Positions 16,851 to 25,582 of a DNA stretch of 64,000 nt are shown in pieces (position 1 is the first letter of the stretch; the number at the start of each line of letters is the position of its first letter). Under the pieces are notes generated by a model. The model worked only from the letters and a program-made list of their open reading frames with translations, was not told where the DNA came from and made no database searches. The translations under genes were made by a program, and so were the position numbers. Origin of the DNA: Actinomadura formosensis NBRC 14204 (lineage in GTDB: Bacteria > Actinomycetota > Actinomycetes > Streptosporangiales > Streptosporangiaceae); assembly GCF_001552155.1 (NCBI RefSeq), contig NZ_BCQQ01000006.1:28357-92356 (forward strand). Reading direction: 5' to 3'.

Positions 16851-19800
16851 TCATGACTGTGGGAAGTGGCTGATAAGACTGAGGTAATCGTCATAGGTGC
16901 CACCCCTAACGACGTTAGCCCCGCTCCGCCAGCCACCTGCCGAACGCTTAGCAGCGTCCCTCACCCACCAGTTGAAATGAAAGCCTTTCTCCGGATCATT
17001 CGGGTCGAAGTCGATACGCCACCCTCTCAGGCCGTCCGGACTCTGCATACCCGTCACCCGACCCTTCATTGGGCCGATTTCTTGAATGAACGGAACAGCA
17101 TCGTCCCCCAAGCCGGCCGAATTTCGAGCGGCGTTACGCGCCGCACTTACGCCATCGAAGTGCGCCATGACTTCGCCACAACCGCTGTTGTGGACGAGTA
17201 CGGATGCGGTGCCCGCCTCCACATAGTACGTGTGGGTGTTGGCGATGGTGAGGTTGTGGACGCGTTGGTGGTGGGTGATCCGGTGTTGGGTGGCGGTGAC
17301 CTGGACGTAGGTGCCGGCGCTGGTGCGGAGCCACATGCCGGGCTTGAGGTCGGCCGCCTCGACCCACGCGTTGATGTCACCGGCGACCCAGAAGGGGTGG
17401 TTGTCGGTGGCGATGAGCACGCCGCTCTTGGAGAACTTGAGGCCATGGAACTTGGGAGAGACACGCTTTGCCGTCTGGTTGGTCATCCACGCCAGGGCGG
17501 GAGCATCGCCGTCGACGGTGATTTGGACGAGGTTCTTATCGTCCTTGCTCGTGATCGTTCCCAGGACTGGTTGGGCCCGGGTTTCGCCCGTCTCAGGGTC
17601 GGTGGCAAGGACCTTGTCGCCAACCTTGACGTCTTCGATGGGCTTCCGGCCACCGTCGGCCATGAGGACCGTTGTTCCCGGCACGAAACTGCTGCATCCC
17701 CCGAGCTTGGAGGGGCCGCTCCTTGGCCCGCCCGCCGGTCGGCGGCCACCGCTGACGCCCGTGATACCGCCTTCCGGCCCCAACGCGGCAAGCTCTGGGA
17801 AGCTGCGCATTCCTGCGGAGAGGAACTCCATGCCTGACATGCGTTCGCATGTGAAGCCGCCGATTTTGCAGAGCAGTCTTGCGAAGTTGCCCAGTCTGCC
17901 CAGGTCCCCTGGGAAACAGGCATTGCCGTTGGTACCGCAGGTTGGCATGAGTTGCGGGTCCAGAGGGCCTAGGGTGCCTGCATATTTCGTGTACACGAGC
18001 CGCAGCATCTTTTGCAGGGCACCGGTGTATGCGATGGAATCCCTGGCGCGAACCACGGTGTCGCCCCACCGGACATTCACTGGCCTGTTGGGTGATGAGG
18101 TGAATCCCCGAGGGGGGCTTCCGCAGTCGTGCCCACATCCACCGGTCATCAATGGCTTCTTGTGGCCGACAGGGACGTAGCCCGCGCCGCAGATGTCCGG
18201 CGGGCATAGGCCATCGGGGTCGGCGTGGGTGGCCGGGTTGCTGTTGGCATAGGTGTAGCCGTTCATCTGCTGGGGGTCGGCCTGGTCCATGAGGGGGTCG
18301 ACGGAGACGAAGCGGCCGGTTTCGGGGTCGTATTCGCGGGCGCCGAGGTGGGTGAGGCCGGTGGGGTCCTGGGTGCCGCCGACGAAGCCCTTGTCGTTCG
18401 GCCAGGTGGCGTTCTCGTCCATGCCGCGGATGGAGCCGAAGGGGGTGAAGCGGCGGACGGTGGCGGCCTGGGTGGTGGCGTTGACGGCGACTTGGCCGCT
18501 GCCCTGGTGGTCGGCGGTGAGGTAGGTGACGGTGCCGTCGGAGGTGCGCATCGCGACGGTCTGGTCGCCGAAGGTGTAGTAGCGGGTGCCGGTGGCGGTG
18601 GTGGCGCCGGTCAGGGCGCGTAGCTCGGTGCCGCCGGGCAGGTAGAGGGTGGAGCCGGCGGGGTCGGTGCGGATGAGGCGGTTGCCGTCGGTGTCGTAGA
18701 TGAAGGTTTCGTCGTTGCCGTTCTCGGTGACCTTGGCCAGCTCACCCTCGGTATCCCACTGCAGGGTCTGGCCGGTGGTGCCTTGGCTGGTTGTGGTGGT
18801 CCGGGTGGTGGTATTGCCGGTGGCGTCGTAGCCGTAGGTGTCGGTGCGGTCTCCGGTGGGGCCGCTCTGGGTGACCTGGGTGAGACGGTTTCCCTGACCG
18901 GGAGTGGCGTAGCTGTAGGTGCGGGTGGTGTCGGCGACGCCGGCGATGCCGTGGCGGGTTTCGCTGGTGCGGTTACCGGCGGTGTCGTAGCCGAAGGTGT
19001 GCCAGTAGGGGGCCGGGCCACCGACCACCGAGGCCGTGGGGTCGGCGGCACAGGGGTCGGTGGTGGCCTGGGTCCAGGCTTGGGTGAGGCGTTGCAGGTG
19101 GTCGTAAGTGAAGCATTGGTTGTCGACGCCATCACGGGAGGTGTCGGCAATGGAGGTGATGACGCCAGAGTCGGTGTAGTGGTAGGTGGCGTTGCGGTCG
19201 GAGCCGTTGATGCCCTCGCGGAGGGTTTCGGCGGTGGAAAGGCGCTGGGGGCCGTACTGGTAGGAGAAGGTCTGCCAAGCGCGTTTGGGTGCAACTCCGA
19301 GTTCGAGGATGGTGGGCTTGCCGGTGGGGGTGTAGACGGTGTCGTTGACGTAGGTCGCGGTGCTGCTGGTCAGGCGGGTAGGCCGCAGCCAGGTGTCGTA
19401 GGACTGCACGACGCTTTCGGCGGGCAGCCCGCCGATGCCGGGCAGGCTGTTGCTTTGGACGGTGCCGTCGAGGTTGTAGCGGGTCGAGAAGGTGTAGGCG
19501 CCGGCCAGCGCGCCCTGCTGCGTGGGGATGTTGATGGTGGTGGCCTGCACGCGGCCGAGGGTGTCGTAGCCGCGGATCTGGCTGGTGTACTCGGCACCGT
19601 CGACATGGCGGGTCGCGGTCGCCGGTTTGCCCTTGCCGCGGGTCACGGTGTCGTAGGTGAAGGACGTCAGCAGCGGCCCGTCGGCCGTGCCCTCGTGAGT
19701 GGCGGTCTTGCGGTCCAATCCGTCGTAGGTGGTGAACACCTTCTTGCCGCGGGCGTCGGTGGTGGAGGTGAGGCGGTCCAGGTCGTCGTAGGTGAAGGTG

Positions 19801-22800
19801 GTGGTGCCCTTGTCGGGGTCGGTCGTCTGGACCTTGCGACCGCGCAAATCGTAGGTGGTGGTGAAGGTGTTGCCGGACGGGTCGGTGACCGAGGCGATCT
19901 GCCCGGCGGGGGTGTAGGTGTAGCGGGTGGCGTCGTAGTCACCGGTCGGGGTGGACGCCTTGTACTGGCGACGTTCGATCACCTGGCCATGGGCGTTGGT
20001 GATCTGCGCGGTGGGGGTGCCGCCGTCGGGTGGGGTGACCGAGATCCGGTCACCGCCGCCGTAGGCGTAGGTGGTGCGCCACAGTTCCTGCTCGGGCTGC
20101 GACCCGTTGCCCTTGGTGAGCTTCTCGACGGTCTTGCGTCCCAGCCCGTCATATTCGGTGCGGGTCTGGGTCTCCACGTTGCCGGGGGTTCCGACCCCGA
20201 ACAGGGTCGGCTCGGGGGCGCCGGTCGCCGGGTAAGCGGCGTAGGACTTGATGACCTGACCGCGGTCGTCGTAGAAGGTGTCGGCGATCAGGCGGCCGTC
20301 CGGGGCGGGGACCTGGGTCTGCCGGGATCGCAGCCACCCGTCCAGCAACTCGATCCCGGCCACGCGTTGCCCGCCGGTGGCGGTGAGTGCCTTGGTGGTG
20401 ACCGTGACGATCTGCCCGTCGGTCACCTGGTACTGGAACTCGTGGTTGGGGCTCTGGCCGTTGGCCTTGGACCGGTCAGGTAGCCACACCTTCCGCAGCC
20501 GGCCCAGCCCGTCATACACCAGGTCGGTGTTCAGCCCGTTGGCGTCGGTGGTGCGGGTCGGCTGCCCCCATGCCGGATCCAGCTCTTCGGTGGTGGTCAG
20601 CGCCGTGGACACGTCACCGGACGTGGCGGGCGGCGTGGTGGTCTGCACCTTGGTGGCCAGACCCTGGGTGTCGGTGTAGGCGGTGGTGGTGGCCTGTCCC
20701 AGCGCATTCGTCACCTGTGTGACCCGGCCGAAGGCGTCGTAGACGGTGGCGGCCTGCGTCACATACTGCGGCGTGGTCCCGTCATAGTCGGCCAGGTTTT
20801 CGACCTTGGTGATGTTGCCCTTGGACGGGCCGTCACCGAAGGCGCCGTTGTCGTAGTAGGTGCGCGCGTCGGAGAGGACCTGCGCGGGCCGGTCGGGGGT
20901 GACGGTGCAGGCGACTGCGACGGTCTCCACACGGGAGGGGAAGTTCACCATCCACGCAGCGGTGTTGTCGGCGTAACTGGTGCGCGTGCACTTGTCATCG
21001 GCGCCGGTGGCGGTATCACCGAGGTCGTTGATGGAGGTGACCCGGCCGACGCCCGGGCCAGAACCGGCGTACTCGGTGTCGGTCTTGGTCTCGGTCCATC
21101 CGCCGCCGTCCTTGGCCGTCCAGGTACGGGTGGTGTCGGTGTGGACCACGTTGGCGGCGGTGGTGCCCCAGGAACGGGTCCGTGAGGCGGTCTGGACCCG
21201 CCACGGCGTATTCACCGTCTTGCTGTGGACGCTGCCGCCGGGTTCGGTGTACTGGACGGTTTTGAGGGTGAACCCGGCCAGCGCGTCATGGTCGGTGTAG
21301 GTACCGCCCTCACCGTCGGAGACGGTGACAGACTTGGTTCCGCCGGCCTTGGACTCGCGGTCCCCGTCCATCCCGCGCATGAAGTACGCGTCCGCCTGGG
21401 TGGCGGGAGCGGCGGGGTCTCCGGTGAAGGTGCGGACGTGGCCGTATCCGCGCCACTGCGACCAGGTCTTGTTCTTCTCCTTGGTTAGCCCGTCATCATC
21501 GTCGAAATGCCAGGCCGCACCACCCACGTACTCGTACTTGGTGGCCATGTCGGGGGCCAGCCCGGTGCGGTCTGTCTGGATCACCGACGTCACCACGTAC
21601 TTGTGGAACCAGTCGGTGATCGGGTCTTCCCTGCCGGGCGGCGTCCAGATCACCGGCATGCAGCGGGTGGTGTTGGTCTCCGGTGTCGGCAGATTCGACA
21701 GGGAGCAGTCCGGGTCGGAATAGGCGACGTCGATCTGGCCGCCAGACTCGTCGTAGATGGCGCCGAGCCGGTAACGGATATAGGGCAGGATGTCGTCACC
21801 GGTCTTGTCGAGCCGGTTCGGCAACTGGACATGGTTGAACGTCACCTTCGGCAACGTCACCGCACCGCCGTCATCGGTGGCGGCGTGGCCGGTGTGGACG
21901 ATCTCTTTCAGCAGCAGATCCCGCTCGACGTCCGCCAGCCCCCATTCGTGGTCCATCGACCACGAGTCCACCGGCCGGTACCCTGACCCGTCCGCCGTCA
22001 GGATCTGGGTCGTGACCTTGGTGAGGCGTTTGCGGGACCAGAACGTCGGAGCGACCGTCCCGTGAGTGTCCTTGCACTCCTGCCCGGCGTCGCAGTTCAG
22101 GTCCCAGGGGACGTCCCACCAGTAGTCCGGGTTGGTTCCGATTTTGGACGGGTCGCAGTCGAAGGTCGCGTCCGGGATACAGCGCTCGGAGGTGGTGAAG
22201 GAGACCTGCGCGGGTGCCTTGGCGAACAGCGCGTCCTTGCGCAGCCCATAGGAGATCGTCTTCAGATAGCCGCCGCGGACGTACGGGGTCTCGTCCTCGG
22301 GTTTGAGGTTGCGGCCGTAGTGGTTGATCTCCTTGCCGTAGGTGTAGTTGACGGCGTTGCCGGACGGGTCGACGACATAGTCCAGGTTCCAGCGGTATGC
22401 CTGCTGGCACCACGAGTCGGCGAAGCTCGCCTCGTGGCACGGTTCACCGGAGTCGTCACCGAACACCGGCGTAGTCCACGTCGAATCGGTCTCCGGCTTC
22501 CCGCTCGTCCAGCCCGGCAGCCGGTTCAGCCCGAAGAAGTACTGCGTGCCGTCGGTCGTGGTGACCTTCCAGTACTCCCCGTCGTTGTCGCCGTTGCCGG
22601 TGGAGGAGCTGGTGAGCTTCTCGAACTTGGTGCCGTCGTCTCCCTTCATCCGCCACGTGCCGTCGGAAGCCTCGATCAGCTCCCCGCCCTTGCCGTTCCA
22701 CGTGACCGTCGCGTTGTCGTACCCCCAGCACTGATCGCCTGGCGAGTTGCCATACGCGTCCTTGGGTGCCCCGTCGTCCTCACAGGACTTGTAACGCCGC

Positions 22801-23816
22801 TCGATGTAGCCGGGCCACAGATCGAAGCCCTCACCGACCCACGACGGCTGGCCGTTGGTGTTGGCGGTCCGGCCGTCCACACTCGCCGAGGAGTAGGAGA
22901 GCGCGACCTCCGGAGCCAGCTCACCGGGTACCGGCGGCACCCGCATCGGGTACGACCAGGTGAAATCTCCGGAATTGCCACCGGCGTTCCATGTCGCCGA
23001 CGCCTCCAAAGAAGTGGCCTCGTAGTCACCCTGGGAACTGCCGGAGCCGGCGGTGGCGACCAGCAAAGTCGCACTCTGACCCGTCGCGGCCGTCGGGGAA
23101 CCCGACGGGGCGGCCTCGACGTCGGCGGTCAGCGTCTTGGCCGCCGCGTCATTGCCTGCCGTCACGGGCTTGCCCGCCCGGCATTCCGGCTTGTCCGGCG
23201 TGGTCAGGGCGCATTGCGGCAGTTGCGTGAGCCGTAGCCGCGCACCGAAGGCACCACCGAACGCCTGCGCGAACCCCGAATAGTCCAGCCGTACCTTCAC
23301 CCGGCCCGGTGCGACGGTGTCCGTGCGGGCCACGGTGAACGCCAGACCGTCCACTCCGAGCGTGCGGCTGGTCTGCTGGTCCAGCACCTGAACCCGCACC
23401 CGTCCCGCTGCCGGCACGGCCCTAGCGGATCGTGGCTGCTTGCCGGGCGGCAACACCTGCACAGGCAGCTTGCCCACCCGCGTCCCAGCGCCCTTCCCAT
23501 CGGACGGGACGTCGACCTCGGCGGCCCCCGGCTTCGGCCATGCCGCCTTGGCGGCGGGCCCGGGCTTGACGGGGTCAGCCTTGCGCTGCCGGACCTTCAG
23601 ATCACGACCCGGAACCTGCTTCTCATGGTTCGCGACCTTCGGGCGATGCGAGTTCGGCGGGTCGGCAAGCGCCGGTGGGACCGACACCAGCCCGGCCGGC
23701 ATCGCAACCGCCAGCACGGCCGCGACCAGAGTCACGGCCCGACGCGACCCCAGCACCAGCCTCCTGCGTCCGGTCCGACCCGAGACCTTCCGGCCTGCGT
23801 TCACGACGTCCTCCAT
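16851..23816 (-). CDS. RHS-repeat polymorphic toxin with Hint domain
   Basis: A 2321-aa exported protein. A signal peptide (RRAVTLVAAVLAVAMPAGL) ends ALA-DP near residue 51. The N-terminal shell (SYPMRVPPVPGELAPEVAL) precedes many YD/RHS repeats (YDGLGR, YDLRGR, YDDLDR, YDTAGNR) forming the cage. The core signature lies near 1830-1860 (GAREYDPETGRFVSVDP). An intein-like Hint domain spans about 2042-2209 (CSSFVPGTTVLMADG, ATDNHPFW, SVLVHN-SGC), where release of the tip is expected. The final ~112 residues are the toxin (SPDGLRGWRIDFDPNDPEKG, FHFNWWVRDA); I cannot assign their activity. An immunity gene follows at once and the DNRLRE/LamG gene precedes it. Confidence 0.93.
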   Translation of the reverse strand: MEDVVNAGRKVSGRTGRRRLVLGSRRAVTLVAAVLAVAMPAGLVSVPPALADPPNSHRPKVANHEKQVPGRDLKVRQRKADPVKPGPAAKAAWPKPGAAEVDVPSDGKGAGTRVGKLPVQVLPPGKQPRSARAVPAAGRVRVQVLDQQTSRTLGVDGLAFTVARTDTVAPGRVKVRLDYSGFAQAFGGAFGARLRLTQLPQCALTTPDKPECRAGKPVTAGNDAAAKTLTADVEAAPSGSPTAATGQSATLLVATAGSGSSQGDYEATSLEASATWNAGGNSGDFTWSYPMRVPPVPGELAPEVALSYSSASVDGRTANTNGQPSWVGEGFDLWPGYIERRYKSCEDDGAPKDAYGNSPGDQCWGYDNATVTWNGKGGELIEASDGTWRMKGDDGTKFEKLTSSSTGNGDNDGEYWKVTTTDGTQYFFGLNRLPGWTSGKPETDSTWTTPVFGDDSGEPCHEASFADSWCQQAYRWNLDYVVDPSGNAVNYTYGKEINHYGRNLKPEDETPYVRGGYLKTISYGLRKDALFAKAPAQVSFTTSERCIPDATFDCDPSKIGTNPDYWWDVPWDLNCDAGQECKDTHGTVAPTFWSRKRLTKVTTQILTADGSGYRPVDSWSMDHEWGLADVERDLLLKEIVHTGHAATDDGGAVTLPKVTFNHVQLPNRLDKTGDDILPYIRYRLGAIYDESGGQIDVAYSDPDCSLSNLPTPETNTTRCMPVIWTPPGREDPITDWFHKYVVTSVIQTDRTGLAPDMATKYEYVGGAAWHFDDDDGLTKEKNKTWSQWRGYGHVRTFTGDPAAPATQADAYFMRGMDGDRESKAGGTKSVTVSDGEGGTYTDHDALAGFTLKTVQYTEPGGSVHSKTVNTPWRVQTASRTRSWGTTAANVVHTDTTRTWTAKDGGGWTETKTDTEYAGSGPGVGRVTSINDLGDTATGADDKCTRTSYADNTAAWMVNFPSRVETVAVACTVTPDRPAQVLSDARTYYDNGAFGDGPSKGNITKVENLADYDGTTPQYVTQAATVYDAFGRVTQVTNALGQATTTAYTDTQGLATKVQTTTPPATSGDVSTALTTTEELDPAWGQPTRTTDANGLNTDLVYDGLGRLRKVWLPDRSKANGQSPNHEFQYQVTDGQIVTVTTKALTATGGQRVAGIELLDGWLRSRQTQVPAPDGRLIADTFYDDRGQVIKSYAAYPATGAPEPTLFGVGTPGNVETQTRTEYDGLGRKTVEKLTKGNGSQPEQELWRTTYAYGGGDRISVTPPDGGTPTAQITNAHGQVIERRQYKASTPTGDYDATRYTYTPAGQIASVTDPSGNTFTTTYDLRGRKVQTTDPDKGTTTFTYDDLDRLTSTTDARGKKVFTTYDGLDRKTATHEGTADGPLLTSFTYDTVTRGKGKPATATRHVDGAEYTSQIRGYDTLGRVQATTINIPTQQGALAGAYTFSTRYNLDGTVQSNSLPGIGGLPAESVVQSYDTWLRPTRLTSSTATYVNDTVYTPTGKPTILELGVAPKRAWQTFSYQYGPQRLSTAETLREGINGSDRNATYHYTDSGVITSIADTSRDGVDNQCFTYDHLQRLTQAWTQATTDPCAADPTASVVGGPAPYWHTFGYDTAGNRTSETRHGIAGVADTTRTYSYATPGQGNRLTQVTQSGPTGDRTDTYGYDATGNTTTRTTTTSQGTTGQTLQWDTEGELAKVTENGNDETFIYDTDGNRLIRTDPAGSTLYLPGGTELRALTGATTATGTRYYTFGDQTVAMRTSDGTVTYLTADHQGSGQVAVNATTQAATVRRFTPFGSIRGMDENATWPNDKGFVGGTQDPTGLTHLGAREYDPETGRFVSVDPLMDQADPQQMNGYTYANSNPATHADPDGLCPPDICGAGYVPVGHKKPLMTGGCGHDCGSPPRGFTSSPNRPVNVRWGDTVVRARDSIAYTGALQKMLRLVYTKYAGTLGPLDPQLMPTCGTNGNACFPGDLGRLGNFARLLCKIGGFTCERMSGMEFLSAGMRSFPELAALGPEGGITGVSGGRRPAGGPRSGPSKLGGCSSFVPGTTVLMADGGRKPIEDVKVGDKVLATDPETGETRAQPVLGTITSKDDKNLVQITVDGDAPALAWMTNQTAKRVSPKFHGLKFSKSGVLIATDNHPFWVAGDINAWVEAADLKPGMWLRTSAGTYVQVTATQHRITHHQRVHNLTIANTHTYYVEAGTASVLVHNSGCGEVMAHFDGVSAARNAARNSAGLGDDAVPFIQEIGPMKGRVTGMQSPDGLRGWRIDFDPNDPEKGFHFNWWVRDAAKRSAGGWRSGANVVRGGTYDDYLSLISHFPQS
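17221..17431 (-). repeat. 211-bp direct repeat, copy B (inside RHS Hint domain)
   Basis: Partner of 15856-16066. It covers the RHS Hint segment from about SKSGVLIATDNHPFWV to NTHTYYVEAG, so the repeat ends just before the toxin tip boundary. This is where tip exchange would preserve the reading frame. Confidence 0.85.
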
Positions 23817-23921
23817 CGCCGCACCCCGCCGCGGGGCGCCTCACGAGATCACGAAGAGAAGAGGGCAGGGATGTGATGGTCCGCCGCCCGGCCTCACCGG
23901 CGCGGGCGGCGGACCTGGCGG

Positions 23922-25582
23922 CTAGGGACCGTCTGCGGTCGGAAGCTCGATATCGCCGGCCAGGGACTGGATCTGCTCGGTGGTCAGAGCACCTTGGTAG
24001 GCCCAGATGTCGTCGAGGGCGTCGGTCCAGAATTCGGTGCCGTCGGTCGCGCCGAACTTGTTGCGGCCCACCTGCAGACCGCCGTTGCCCGCCGCGTTGA
24101 AACCGAGGATCTGGTCCTGTTGCGACACCCCGTCGGCGGTTTCCTCCAGTTGCCCGTCGACGTACAGGCTGACGCGGTCACGCAACGCGTCGTACACCAC
24201 AGCCACATGCGACCAGTCCCACGGGACGAAACCCGAATGCGAGGCGGTCAATACCGGAGCGGCCGCATCGTCGGAGTTGTGCATCACGACCTGCCAGCCG
24301 CCCTGCTCGGCCGGATCCTCACCCGGTACGTACCGCAACGCGAAGGCGTTCGTGGCGGCGCCCGGTTGGGAGAACACGGTGGCCGGCTGCTGGGGTCGGC
24401 CACCGTTGCGGACCCACCCGGTGATGGTGAAGCTCTCATCGGTGTCGACCACGGGTTCAGTGGTCTCGGCGAACTGCTTCTGGGCGGGGTCGAGCTTCAG
24501 GCCCGCCGGTGACGCCCACTCCCGGAACCCGGCCGTCGGGTCGATGGCCGCGCCGTTCTGCAGTACCAACGCAGGGGCGCCCGCAGGCTCACCCGAACCA
24601 TTCTCATTCAGCTTCCACCGAGCCTTGAGCACCGGATGCTGAGTGACCATTTCCTCGGCCTCCTGCTGGCCGACGATCCGGTCGTAAACTCGCACGTCGT
24701 CGATCTGACCGGGCCAGTGATCTGCCGGGTTGCCAAGCCAAAGGCTGCGCCCGACCTGGAACCCGCCCGTGGCGTTCCATACGGAAGTCACTTCGGGACT
24801 GGGGGTCCCTGGTTGACCGTTGACATAGATCTGCAGCCTTCTGGTCGTGTCGTCATAGACACCGACCAGATGGGTCCAGGTGTTCAGCTCCGCCATGCTC
24901 GCGGAGAAGGATTGATAGGTTCCCGTCTCGGCTGAGTCGGACTTGACCTTGGACAGTGCCCACTTACGGTACGCGCCATCGTATTTGAAGTAGAACCCGC
25001 TCTTGCTCGTCCCGTCCTGGCTGAGCATCGTGCGGGTGCGGCCATCAGGGTCGTCAAGACGAACCCAGGCCGACACCGCGAAACTCTTGCTGGTGTCGAT
25101 CAACGGGGCGCTGGTGGAGGCGTAGCCGGTCGAACCGTCTAGTTGTAGTGCCCCATCGATCTGGCCGGTCGTGCCAGTGGTCACTCCTCCGTGCACGGTC
25201 GCGGAGACGGCCGGTTCACCGTTGCGGGTCACCGCCTGCAAAGTCGTGGCACCGGACGGCTCGTCCAGCTTGAACCTGGCCACCGGATCCGAACCCGTGT
25301 TCGCGCGGAACTCATAGGAGACCGCTGGTCCGTTCTGGTTGGACGGCGCGAACGCCTGCACCGTCAAGATGTTGGGGCCCGAGCGGGTCGGCGCGATCTG
25401 CACCTGCTGCACCGCGCCGGCGGTAGTGGTCACCATCCGCGCCGGCTCGTCATTCAAGGTGATCTCGTACCGGTCGGCGACGCCCTCGGAATCGGCAATG
25501 GTGAACGTGCCGGCTTGTCCCACGCCCCCATGCCAAGCATCGTCGGCGGGGTAGTCGGTCGAGGTGATGGTCGGGCCCCGGG
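23922..25582 (-). pseudogene. C-terminal part of frameshifted DNRLRE/LamG secreted protein
   Basis: This continues the protein of the upstream entry in another frame: from about GPTITSTDYPADDAWHGGVG to the TAG at 23922. It carries two LamG/concanavalin-like domains, recognisable by paired SFAVSAWVRLDD / SFTITGWVRNGG strands and IDDVRVYDRIVG / LDDIWAYQGALT strands. In related actinomycetes such proteins are single chains encoded just before the RHS gene, as here (105 bp). The switch of frame lies at 25571-25585 in a G/C run (CCCGGGGCCCG on the minus strand), so one base is missing or extra. It could be a real mutation or an assembly error. Confidence 0.75.

Noticed and set aside
18783..20483. 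Gly/Val-rich plus-strand frame inside the RHS gene
   Set aside because: Complement of YD-repeat codons; the RHS frame is continuous on the minus strand.
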